Assembly: GCA_029432795.1 (NCBI GenBank)
Contig: JARNMJ010000018.1
Span: 1-64,000 of the forward strand
Origin: Pontiellaceae bacterium B12219
GTDB lineage: Bacteria > Verrucomicrobiota > Kiritimatiellia > Kiritimatiellales > Pontiellaceae
DNA: 64,000 nt
Direction of reading: 5' to 3'
In this document: one piece after another, positions 35,198 to 43,726 of the stretch
Layout: every line of letters begins with the position of its first letter
How positions within the stretch are numbered: position 1 is the stretch's first letter
Notes under the pieces: model-generated
The model's database searches: none
Seen by the model: the letters and a program-made list of their open reading frames with translations, nothing else
Told to the model about the DNA's origin: nothing
Made by a program: the position numbers and the translations under genes

Positions 35198-38100
35198 ATG
35201 ATGAGGGCAATCAGGAATGAATTTAAACGCGCCGCTTTAATCGGCATCGTCGGTTGCACGGCAGCCATCTCACATGCGGGTTTTGTCTCGGAAACCGCAA
35301 CGGAGTTCTTCACCACTGCGGATCTGAACGGCAACGGGTTCCCCGACATCGTCGTGGTGGATAAAGCCAGCGGCACGTTCCGCGCAGGATATCAGCTATC
35401 GGATCAGGTTTTCACCTGGTCGGAATCGCGCGGACTCGGAGCCACCAACATCACCGGTCTGGCCACCGGCCCGATGCTCGATACCGGATTTGATGCCATT
35501 GCGGCCGCAACGCCCCTTCTCAACCGGGTTAATCTGGTCAAGGCGCTAAACGCAACCCAATCCACATTCCCGATTCCGGTGTTTGGAAATGAGTACGGCC
35601 CGGAAACCCTCGTTTCGCTCGAAATCGGCGGCGACACACCGGAAGCGGATCTCCTGGTGATCAATTCCATGAGCACCCCTTCCCCTTACCGACTGGAACA
35701 GATTCAGTCCCTCGGCAGCAGTTTTAACCCAGAGGTCGCCTATAGCATTTCCGATGTTTGGAAACGCGGTAATGCCGTGGTGTTTAATAACTCCGATGTG
35801 GCAGCGGCATTCATGGATCGCAGCGTAAACGCCTTACGCATGTATGATTTTTCATCGGGCTCGGTTAACCACCTGAATTCCAAGTTTTTCAGCGGTGCAT
35901 TAACCGCCCCGGACTACTGCCCGATTTATCCCACGCCCGGCGGTTATGTCCACCTCTTCGCCTGGGATACCGGAACCGCCAACTGCTATCGGTTCCAGAT
36001 GACGACCGGTGAAAACTTTTCCGCACTGACCGCCGTCAACTTCGGTGCGCCCATTGCTTCGGTTCATTCCATTCCCGCGGATGGAACGGATTGGCTCATC
36101 GTCATTTTCGCGGACGGATCGGCTAAAGTTTACAGCTATGACGGAATCCAGAATCCAATCTTTCTTCAGAACCTTCCGCAACCGGCAACCGGTTTGGCCT
36201 ATTCCGGAATCGTTCCCTCCGGAAACGATCAGTTTATGGCGCTGACGGCCGATCCTGCAACCGGCCAATCGACCGCCTCCGAAAATTTTATTTTCGACAA
36301 CGGGACCTTCACGAGTCTGGGCTCCCAGTCGCTGCCGGACGTAAAAAGCACACGCGGCCGGGCCAACGTGTTCACATTCAAAAACGAGCCCTTTGTCAGT
36401 TCGAATCCCCAGCGATTACAGGCATTAGCTTCCGGTGACTGGTCTCGAAAAGGCGATCTAACGGGCAGCCCACTCAGCGTCGATGTTGAAGTTGAAACCG
36501 ACCGGGGCTTGCCGCTCGGATTAGGCAATCGAAACGGAAGTCTGCTCGGATATGCCGATTTGGATGCGGCCCACGTACTTGTTAATCAGGCCGGCGATTC
36601 CTTCTCCGTGCACAGCACCGAAGCCGCATTGGGCTATCAGGCAGCGGAAGCCTTTATTTCGCCCGCGCCGGGTCATTACCGAACCGGCATTCAAATCTCA
36701 TTTTCCAACACGACCGGAGATGACATTTTTTACCGCGAAGCCGGTTCCAATGTCTGGAACCCCTACACACAGCCCATTCCTGTGTTTAAAAACTCCGAAC
36801 TTCTGTTTTTTGCGCAACGCGATGGCGACATTGAACGCGGCCCCATTCAGACCGCAACCTACACCTTTGATGTGCCCCCCGAAAAACTTGATTCCGACGG
36901 CGACTCGATTCCTGACTATGTTGAACTGGCCAACGGACTCGATCCGCTGCAAAGCGGGCTCGATGGCGACGGCGATGGCTTTTCCGATTTGGAAGAATTG
37001 CTTGGCGGCTCCGATCCGACCGACCCGGCCAGCGTCCCCGTTCTTCCAATCCCGGGAACGTCCGGCCGCCTGGAACAACAAACAACATTTGATCTGCAGG
37101 TCACCCCCATCCCCTATGATGGAACGGCAGATACCGTCACCGCCTGCACAACCGGAACGGCCTTGCGCGTCTACAGCAGCTCCGGCTGGCAATATGCCTA
37201 TGGCGTTGCTTCCAATCAGGTCGGAAGTGCCGATCCTTCCATTCTCTTCACCAATCTTCCTTCAACCATTGAGTCGGGATTTTTCACGGTGCTGACCGAA
37301 CGGCATTTCGCCATCGATACGCCCAACTGGAATAAGAACAGAGGCATTGAAATGGCGGCTGTGCGCATCCCGCCTTCCATTACCGCACTGGAAGTAACGG
37401 CGCCCTATTCCGATACCGACATCTACACAGATGCCGGTCTATGGATCGATGCGGCATACTCCGCACTGACCAACAGCATCACCCCGAAAATCCTCACGGA
37501 TTTGACGACGGAAGATGTTCTCACCGCTATGCTTGTTGAGCGGAAACTGATGGATGAACTCTACGACGCCGCAGTGATTACCAATCGCTTAACCTCCCTC
37601 TTCCCGGCGCGACCTTCCGACCGGACCATGGACCGAGTTGCTGTTTCTGATTTGCTGTATTTAAGGAACAACACCAATCGGTCCTTTCTGCCGGAAACAG
37701 TAATTCAGGAAATCGGCACCTATGTAGGAAATGCCGGAAGCGCCGCCCTTCGGGCGCTGACCGAAGACCTGTATGATATCTGCAGCACGTATACCGATTC
37801 GAATCCCGGGGCCTACCCGCTTCCCATGACCGTGCTGCGGGACTTTCTATTGACGGGCACTCTGCATTCCAACTATTGGAGCAAGCTCCCCGCATTAACC
37901 GCGCCTCAGCTTTCCGCCATCCACACCGATGCCATGAATGCCTTGGATCTTGTGAATGCACGACCGATTGAAAACCTGATGCTCGAAGTACGCGAAGGCT
38001 CCTTCACCAATACCTGCCCGGTTTTATGGACCGGAAGTAACCTGGCAAAAAGTCTGTACGATGCAGCGGGCCGGCCCTATATCATGCCCTTCTCTTTCGA

Positions 38101-38632
38101 GCTCGGTATCGGTGCCACGGTGCAGGCGCAGGGTTTCACCGATGTTGCCTGGAACCGCGTGCCGGGAACAGATCCGGTTCAAATCATCAGCCTCAGTCTC
38201 ACGGCGGTCCCCGTTTCTTCCGATCTCGATGCCGATGGCAACCTGTTGCCGGATGCCTTTGAAAATACCGTACTTCAAGGAACCGGAAACGTGGCCCATC
38301 AGGATTCCGATTCAGATGGCTACAGCGATCTGCAGGAATATCTCGACGGCACCGACCCCGGCGATTCCCTGAGTGTTCCTTCGGGACCGATTGCCGATCT
38401 CAGTCCGCCGGAAATTTTCATCACCTCACTCGGGGCGGATCAGGTCCAATTGGATGTGCAGTGGCCGGCGGCCTATGCCGCTTCCTTCAGATTTTCGGTT
38501 ATCTATTCAGACAACCTCGCTGATGCCGGATTCTCAGCAGTCGATGAGCTGAACCCCGGCGCACTGAGCACCGTGCTGAATACCTCCTCATCCGACGCCC
38601 GCTTTTTCAAAATCGGAATCAGCCTGCGCTAG
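35198..38632 (+). CDS. Secreted protein with VCBS-like and thrombospondin-3-type repeats (1144 aa)
   Basis: 1144 residues, Sec signal about 1-28. An FG-GAP/VCBS-like motif opens the mature protein (ADLNGNGFPDIVVVDKASG). A chitobiase C-terminal-like domain lies near 480-560. Calcium-binding thrombospondin-3 repeats lie near 566-612 (DSDGDSIPDYVEL, DGDGDGFSDLEEL) and 1009-1055 (DSDSDGYSDLQEY). The last strand ends RFFKIGISLR, a common PVC tail ending. Calcium-dependent extracellular function is inferred. It is the last gene of the three-gene operon; the alternative Met at 35201 is equally possible. Confidence 0.78.
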   Translation: MMRAIRNEFKRAALIGIVGCTAAISHAGFVSETATEFFTTADLNGNGFPDIVVVDKASGTFRAGYQLSDQVFTWSESRGLGATNITGLATGPMLDTGFDAIAAATPLLNRVNLVKALNATQSTFPIPVFGNEYGPETLVSLEIGGDTPEADLLVINSMSTPSPYRLEQIQSLGSSFNPEVAYSISDVWKRGNAVVFNNSDVAAAFMDRSVNALRMYDFSSGSVNHLNSKFFSGALTAPDYCPIYPTPGGYVHLFAWDTGTANCYRFQMTTGENFSALTAVNFGAPIASVHSIPADGTDWLIVIFADGSAKVYSYDGIQNPIFLQNLPQPATGLAYSGIVPSGNDQFMALTADPATGQSTASENFIFDNGTFTSLGSQSLPDVKSTRGRANVFTFKNEPFVSSNPQRLQALASGDWSRKGDLTGSPLSVDVEVETDRGLPLGLGNRNGSLLGYADLDAAHVLVNQAGDSFSVHSTEAALGYQAAEAFISPAPGHYRTGIQISFSNTTGDDIFYREAGSNVWNPYTQPIPVFKNSELLFFAQRDGDIERGPIQTATYTFDVPPEKLDSDGDSIPDYVELANGLDPLQSGLDGDGDGFSDLEELLGGSDPTDPASVPVLPIPGTSGRLEQQTTFDLQVTPIPYDGTADTVTACTTGTALRVYSSSGWQYAYGVASNQVGSADPSILFTNLPSTIESGFFTVLTERHFAIDTPNWNKNRGIEMAAVRIPPSITALEVTAPYSDTDIYTDAGLWIDAAYSALTNSITPKILTDLTTEDVLTAMLVERKLMDELYDAAVITNRLTSLFPARPSDRTMDRVAVSDLLYLRNNTNRSFLPETVIQEIGTYVGNAGSAALRALTEDLYDICSTYTDSNPGAYPLPMTVLRDFLLTGTLHSNYWSKLPALTAPQLSAIHTDAMNALDLVNARPIENLMLEVREGSFTNTCPVLWTGSNLAKSLYDAAGRPYIMPFSFELGIGATVQAQGFTDVAWNRVPGTDPVQIISLSLTAVPVSSDLDADGNLLPDAFENTVLQGTGNVAHQDSDSDGYSDLQEYLDGTDPGDSLSVPSGPIADLSPPEIFITSLGADQVQLDVQWPAAYAASFRFSVIYSDNLADAGFSAVDELNPGALSTVLNTSSSDARFFKIGISLR

Positions 38633-38660
38633 TTGACAATGCCCTCGGGAGGTCTATGAT
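38633..38660 (+). promoter_or_regulatory. Promoter of the Na/Pi symporter gene; leaderless start
   Basis: TTGACA (38633-38638), 16-bp spacer, TATGAT (38655-38660), 6 nt, ATG 38667. Good consensus boxes. A purine-rich GGGAGG lies 14 nt before the ATG but would be upstream of the predicted transcription start. Confidence 0.7.
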
Positions 38661-38666
38661 CCGTGA

Positions 38667-40415
38667 ATGGACACCTCGAGTATAACAGGATTGATCTTCG
38701 GCTTACTGGGCGGGCTTGCTCTCTTTATTTTCGGCATGCGGACCATGAGCGAGGGGCTCTCAACCGCCCTGGCCGACGATATACGTCCCCTGCTCGGCAA
38801 AGTTACCCGCAATCGGCTGGCGGGACTGGGACTCGGGACGCTGATTGGCGGACTGATTCAAAGCAGCGCATCCATCGTGTTATTCATCGGCTTCATCAAT
38901 GCCGGGCTGATGACGCTGGCCCAATCCATCGGCCCGATTCTCGGCGCAAACATCGGCACGACTCTTTCCGTTCAGTTGATTTCCTTCAAGCTGAGCGACT
39001 ATTGCCTGCCCGCCATTTTCACCGGGTTGGTTCTCCATCTGGTTGCCCGGAAACAGAAACTGAAATACGGCGGACAGGCCATGCTCGGCTTTGGCCTGCT
39101 GTTCCTCGGTATGGTTTTCATGGGCGATTCCATTAAACCACACCGCGAACTGTTCGAACCCTGGCTGGCACATCTCAGCGGATCAACCCTCCGCGGACTC
39201 ATCACCGGCACGCTGGTAGCGGCTTTGATCACCGGTGTAATCCAGAGCAGCGGGGCCGTCATCGGAATGGGCTTTGCCATGATTTCCGCCGGAGCGATTA
39301 CCGATTTCGAAGGCATCTTCCCCATCATCATCGGTGCCAACGTCGGAACCTGTGTGACCGGACTGCTCGGCAGTATTGGAACCACGATCGACGCCCGGCG
39401 TGCCGCCATCACCCATTTGCTCTTCAACCTGATCAGCACAACCCTGGCCATTATCGCCTCCCCGCTGTTTTATCGCTTCATTCCGGCCACCTCTGACGAC
39501 CTGATCCATCAGGCTGCCAATGCCGGCACGATCAAAATGACGCTCACCGCCCTGCTCATGCTGCCTTTTGCTCCAAGACTTGGAAAAATCGTAACCAAAC
39601 TCGTTCCTTCAAAAAGAGAACAACCGGAGTCGAGTTATCTTGATAATCAACTCCTCAACCGGCCCGAACTGGCTATTTTTGCGTGTTTGAAAGAGCTTCA
39701 GCGTACCGTCCGGATTTGTGCTGAGAGCCTGCATTTGGCCGCAGAAGAGTTCATTCAGCACGACCATAAACGGGCCAAATTGATTTCGGTGAATGAAAAC
39801 AGTGTGAACACCATTAAACTGACTTTGCGCATCTATTTAACAGGCCTGACCAAACAATACCTTTCCAAACGCCAGTCTATTCTCATTCAGCATATCGACC
39901 GGTGTATGTCGGATGTTGAACGCGTCGGCGACCACGTCGCGAATTTATCGGACATTGCCAAACGGCAACGCTCCATTTCTTCGGCGCGCTTCGGTCCCGA
40001 TGCCATTGAAGACTGGCTTTCCATTCACCGGGCCATTGAGGAACTGCTGGCCAAAGTGATTGAATCGCTCGATCCGGAAAAAGCCGACTTCCAGGAAACC
40101 GCCAAACAGATTATTGAATTGCAGGAACGCTATGTGAAAACGGCAATCCACGTCCGCAACGCCCATTTCCAGCGTTTGGAAAACAAAGAGGTCACCCCGA
40201 TTGCCGGCATGCTTTTCAATGATTACCTTTCCAATTTCCTGCGTATTACCAAACATGTCAAAAACATCGCCCTGGCCGAACAGCAACCGCAGTTCTGGCT
40301 CAAACGCGACAAGCTGCACAAAATCATGTCTCATGAAGCCCCCGGCTACACGGTGCCGGATGACATCAATCCCAAAGATTATCTCGATCGGCTGCAATCG
40401 GACAATTATCGGTAG
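38667..40415 (+). CDS. Na/Pi cotransporter (NptA/PhoU-domain type)
   Basis: 582 residues. Two copies of the transport repeat carry the QSS motif (GGLIQSSASIVLFIGF; GVIQSSGAVIGMGF) and NIGTT/NVGTC. About eight helices are followed, from about 340, by a PhoU-like helical cytoplasmic domain. It would import phosphate with sodium; phosphate uptake also admits arsenate, a possible link to the ars island 18 kb away. Strong leaderless promoter. A palindrome at 40167-40181 encodes FQRLE. The stop codon TAG lies within a REP-like element. Confidence 0.9.
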   Translation: MDTSSITGLIFGLLGGLALFIFGMRTMSEGLSTALADDIRPLLGKVTRNRLAGLGLGTLIGGLIQSSASIVLFIGFINAGLMTLAQSIGPILGANIGTTLSVQLISFKLSDYCLPAIFTGLVLHLVARKQKLKYGGQAMLGFGLLFLGMVFMGDSIKPHRELFEPWLAHLSGSTLRGLITGTLVAALITGVIQSSGAVIGMGFAMISAGAITDFEGIFPIIIGANVGTCVTGLLGSIGTTIDARRAAITHLLFNLISTTLAIIASPLFYRFIPATSDDLIHQAANAGTIKMTLTALLMLPFAPRLGKIVTKLVPSKREQPESSYLDNQLLNRPELAIFACLKELQRTVRICAESLHLAAEEFIQHDHKRAKLISVNENSVNTIKLTLRIYLTGLTKQYLSKRQSILIQHIDRCMSDVERVGDHVANLSDIAKRQRSISSARFGPDAIEDWLSIHRAIEELLAKVIESLDPEKADFQETAKQIIELQERYVKTAIHVRNAHFQRLENKEVTPIAGMLFNDYLSNFLRITKHVKNIALAEQQPQFWLKRDKLHKIMSHEAPGYTVPDDINPKDYLDRLQSDNYR

Positions 40416-40483
40416 GGACGGTTCGACGAACCGTCCACCGCAACATCACTCAACCGTGCGGCGCTTTCATCGAAAGCGCCCTA
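40413..40483. repeat. REP-like double-hairpin element A
   Basis: 71 bp beginning TAGGG and ending CCCTA. Left hairpin GGACGGTTCG-A-CGAACCGTCC; right hairpin GGCGCTTTC-AT-CGAAAGCGCC. The TAG is the stop codon of the Na/Pi transporter gene. It is the close relative of element B at 41367-41455. Possible roles: terminator, mRNA stabiliser, or mobile intergenic element (REP/BIME type). Confidence 0.85.
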
Positions 40484-40584
40484 CCCGGAATAGTATACCG
40501 GAAAAGTCCTGTTTCTTGATCCTGATCATGTTTCCAGTCGCTGGAAACCGGCAAGGTGACTCCAATATTTAACAAGGAGCACCT

Positions 40585-40812
40585 ATGAATTTACCACCGG
40601 AAATCGGCGAAAAAGCCATCAACAAAGTCATGGAACAACATCCCGCCATTGGAAAAATACTGGCTAAACATGACATCGGCTGCACCACCTGCGGCGTGGG
40701 CATCTGCCTCGTGAAAGATGTTGTCGGTATTCATGCCCTCGGCGATGAAGCCGAAGCGCAGGTGGAACGCGAAATTATTGCCTATTTGAATCAATTGGCC
40801 GTTGCGGTCTGA
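40585..40812 (+). CDS. DUF1858/ScdA-N-like small iron-sulfur or redox protein
   Basis: 75 residues. A helical fold with a Cys cluster (GCTTCGVGIC near residues 31-41) resembles DUF1858/ScdA N-terminal proteins, often paired with hemerythrins or iron-sulfur repair proteins. AAGGAG before the ATG. Gene order with the hemerythrin 14 bp downstream matches the ScdA/YtfE theme of nitrosative or oxygen stress repair. Function inferred. Confidence 0.72.
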   Translation: MNLPPEIGEKAINKVMEQHPAIGKILAKHDIGCTTCGVGICLVKDVVGIHALGDEAEAQVEREIIAYLNQLAVAV

Positions 40813-40826
40813 AAAGGAGTTGAACC

Positions 40827-41369
40827 ATGAGCGAAAATGTCACCCAGGTTATGATGAATGAGCACCAACTTATTTTACGCATGATTTCATTGGTTGAAAA
40901 AAATACGGAAAAGATGGAAGCCGGCTCTTTCGAGGATTGGAACTTTTACCGCGATGCCATCGATTTTGTGCGCAACTACGCCGACCGCTTTCATCACGCC
41001 AAAGAAGAAGAGGTCTTATTTGTTGAACTGGTCAAAAACGGGATGCCCGAAAAAAATTCCCCGATCGAAGCCATGCTGATGGAGCACGATCTGGGCCGCA
41101 CCTACATTAAAAACCTGGAAGAAGCGGTTTTAAAATCCATCCAGGGGTTGGAAGGGCAGCTGCCGGTCATCGCCGAGAATGCCAAAGGCTATGCCGCCCT
41201 CTTGCGCGGACACATCCAGAAAGAAGATCAGATTCTCTATCCGCTCGCCGAACGCGTGCTTCCCGAAACCATCCGTTCCCGCATGACTGAAGCCTATGAA
41301 AAAGCCACCGATCCCGAAGTAGAAAAACGATATGCCGCGATGGTGGAACAGTATGAGGCAAACTGGTAG
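40827..41369 (+). CDS. Hemerythrin HHE-domain protein
   Basis: 180 residues. Iron-ligand motifs EHQLI near 13-17, FHHAKEEE near 55-62, MEHDLG and GHIQKEDQILYP near 130 give the hemerythrin pattern of four-helix bundle. It probably binds a di-iron centre and handles O2 or NO. AAGGAGTT precedes the start. It is paired with the DUF1858-like gene. Its stop codon TAG is the first base set of REP-like element B. Confidence 0.9.
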   Translation: MSENVTQVMMNEHQLILRMISLVEKNTEKMEAGSFEDWNFYRDAIDFVRNYADRFHHAKEEEVLFVELVKNGMPEKNSPIEAMLMEHDLGRTYIKNLEEAVLKSIQGLEGQLPVIAENAKGYAALLRGHIQKEDQILYPLAERVLPETIRSRMTEAYEKATDPEVEKRYAAMVEQYEANW

Positions 41370-41455
41370 GGACGGTTCGACGAACCGTCCGCGCGCGTGC
41401 AGAGCCCGGCCAGGAAACCATTCAGCCGGGCGGCGCTTTCATCGAAAGCGCCCTA
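41367..41455. repeat. REP-like double-hairpin element B
   Basis: 89 bp, TAGGG...CCCTA, with the same two hairpins as element A and a longer unrelated middle. The TAG is the stop codon of the hemerythrin gene. The middle holds GC-rich palindromic pieces. It ends 6 bp before the stop of the convergent pyrophosphorylase gene. Confidence 0.85.
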
Positions 41456-41461
41456 CCGCAT

Positions 41462-43291
41462 TTAGGCTTCAACCACGTATTCGCCGGGTTCGTTGAATTC
41501 GTAAACAGCCGCACCTTTATTCACGAAGTTGTAGCCGCGGATTTTGAGGAATTCCGGAACATCGCTGTCGGGTGCCCGCTCCTCGCCGGTCAGCTCAACC
41601 AGCTCAAAACCTTCATTCTCGAAGGCGCCTTTCACGGTCACTTTCGCGCCATCACAGGCTTTAACCACCAGCGCCGATTTTCCGGACAGCTGTACATTAT
41701 CCAGCGTGATGTCAGCGCCATCGACGATCAACGTGGCTTCGTCGGAGATGGAGCCGCCGGACACTTTATCGCAGCCCTCATCCAGCGTCATCGCAAAGGA
41801 CGGACGCAAAATCACTTTCGGACCGAGCGTGAACGGCACACCCAGAATCATTTTCTGCTCAGCTTCCTCCACCTTCATTCCGGCCACATCAAGACGCGCA
41901 CGCCCAGCCGCATAGAAATCATTCTCAGCTGTGGCACTGGCATCGGCCGGTCCACCGGAGGCAATTTTCGCGGCGGCATCGACCACATTGTTTTTATTCG
42001 GCGAGAAACTCCAGAACCGGCTGAAGATCGTAACCCCCACCTTTTCCGATTCCCCAAACAGCTTCGGCAGATCCTGCATCATGGTTTCCAAACGCGTCGG
42101 TTTTTTGAAAGCAGTCTTGGTTTCGTCCGTATATTTCGGGTTCACAAATTCCGCAATAATCCCCTTCGAGGCTTCAAGAATTTTAACATAGGATTCCATG
42201 CGGATTACGAGCGTATTGCAGTTGCCCGGGAACATCGAAAACCCGGATTCATCGGCAACATCGCCTTCCGGGCTGATGGTGGCGCGCAGCAGCGGATCCA
42301 ACTGATTATATTCCACATTCAGGGTGAACTCTTTTCCGTTCCCGACCAGTCGCGCCAATCCGCCGACGGCTTCGCCGGGCACACGGTTGATCGCCAGCGA
42401 GTTGAAGTCGTAGCCTTTTTCAACCGACACGCCGATTGCAGACGGAAGCGTGTTAAAACTCGGCCCGTTGGTGTCCTGGATGAACATCAGGTGTTCAATG
42501 CCTTCGCGCTGCAGTTTGGCCGCAAGACCGCTGGTGTACAGCAGCATGTGAATATCGCCATGACCATGCGGTTTCAGAATCAGTTCATACTTATCTTCAA
42601 GTGCAAGGGTTCCGCTGTTGTCGGCAATGGCCGGAACGAGCTCCTGTTGGAGGATATGCACCTGATCGCGGCTCAGACCGAAATAGTTATTGGCTTCCAG
42701 CGATTCGATGGTTTTCGGGCCGGTATCCTGCGAAACCATGATGACAAAGGGAACCGGGCGTTTGGATTCCGAACGGGCCTGCATAGCAAGCAGGTTGTCG
42801 GCATAGTGTTTCAGGTAGGTGGTATTTTCGAGCACTTCAACCGCGATATCCAGTTTGATGCCATTATAGCCCAGCCGCTCTCCCAGCCCGCCCGCTACCA
42901 GCACCATACCCACTTTATCAAAGTGCGTTGCGCCGATGGCTTCGTATTTTTCAAACTCGGCCGTGAACTCGGTCAGATCAACGGTATCCGGTTTTTCCGG
43001 CGTCAGGCCTTCAAACGGATTGGCCCCGGCTTTGGATTCGGCCAGCAGTTTCCGGGCATTGGCAATATATCCGGCGAGCCCGCCCGGGTAATTCCCGTTA
43101 ATTTTCACCAGCGAATCGAGAAATTCTTTTTTCTTTTCTTCATTGATACCCGGCTCGTCCCAACCTGCAAAAAGGTGAGCCTGACCATCGTCGACTAACG
43201 CCTGGATCAACTCTTTCTGATCGTCATTAAAATTATTCCAGTTGGACGAGAGTCCCACCAGTTCCATGCTTTCCTCAAATGTTGGTCTCAT
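41462..43291 (-). CDS. UDP-sugar pyrophosphorylase (plant-like USP type)
   Basis: 609 residues. Nucleotidyltransferase core: GMVLVAGGLGERLGYNGIK near 127-145, the QDTNGPSFN loop near 273 and PGNCNTLVIRMESY downstream. Length and the LGYNGIKLD signature match eukaryotic-type UDP-sugar pyrophosphorylase, which activates several sugar-1-phosphates with UTP. A C-terminal left-handed beta-helix follows. Start ATG 43291 has GAGGGA upstream. Unusual in bacteria except in PVC groups and a few others. Confidence 0.85.
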   Translation of the reverse strand: MRPTFEESMELVGLSSNWNNFNDDQKELIQALVDDGQAHLFAGWDEPGINEEKKKEFLDSLVKINGNYPGGLAGYIANARKLLAESKAGANPFEGLTPEKPDTVDLTEFTAEFEKYEAIGATHFDKVGMVLVAGGLGERLGYNGIKLDIAVEVLENTTYLKHYADNLLAMQARSESKRPVPFVIMVSQDTGPKTIESLEANNYFGLSRDQVHILQQELVPAIADNSGTLALEDKYELILKPHGHGDIHMLLYTSGLAAKLQREGIEHLMFIQDTNGPSFNTLPSAIGVSVEKGYDFNSLAINRVPGEAVGGLARLVGNGKEFTLNVEYNQLDPLLRATISPEGDVADESGFSMFPGNCNTLVIRMESYVKILEASKGIIAEFVNPKYTDETKTAFKKPTRLETMMQDLPKLFGESEKVGVTIFSRFWSFSPNKNNVVDAAAKIASGGPADASATAENDFYAAGRARLDVAGMKVEEAEQKMILGVPFTLGPKVILRPSFAMTLDEGCDKVSGGSISDEATLIVDGADITLDNVQLSGKSALVVKACDGAKVTVKGAFENEGFELVELTGEERAPDSDVPEFLKIRGYNFVNKGAAVYEFNEPGEYVVEA

Positions 43292-43389
43292 TGAAAAATC
43301 CCTCGGTTAATTTAAAGAATTTTATCATGCAAAGATGGCTTCCTCTTAGCCATAAAAAAGGCGTTGGAATTCGCGACCAGCGCCTGTGC

Positions 43390-43605
43390 CTAAATCTGCT
43401 TCAATTCCTGCTGCAGGTCTTCAAGAACAATGCCCCTGGTTTCCGGCACCATAACTTTCACCCAGACAAGCTGCAGTACCATCATGAAACAAAAGAAACC
43501 GAAAATGACTGCAGGCGGCAGTGCCGATGCCATTTTCGGGAAAACCAGCGTCAGCGCGGCGGCAAAAAACCAATGCGAGAAACTGCCCAGCGACCGGCCA
43601 CCGAC
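43390..43605 (-). pseudogene. Truncated sugar-porter MFS transporter (C-terminal remnant)
   Basis: About 70 residues matching the last membrane helix and tail of sugar porters (FFCFMMVLQLVWVKVMVPETRG, in parts, ending LEDLQQELKQI). The N-terminal 400 residues are missing; the frame runs into low-complexity tandem repeats at 43610-43636. It is best read as a decayed gene, not as a short protein. Confidence 0.65.
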
Positions 43606-43609
43606 CAGC

Positions 43610-43636
43610 GCACCGAGCACCGAGCACCGAGCACCG
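43610..43636. repeat. Tandem repeat, about four copies of a 7-bp unit
   Basis: GCACCGA repeated three times plus a near-full fourth copy, at the broken end of the sugar-porter remnant. Another 7-bp array occurs at 11811-11866, with a different unit. Confidence 0.85.
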
Positions 43637-43726
43637 TACCCGAAGTGCAGCACTCATCACCAGTCCGTGTATGCCGGCACTTAGATTCCACAGAGCCTGA
43701 ATCCGCGCTGCTGTCTGGAACTCAGA

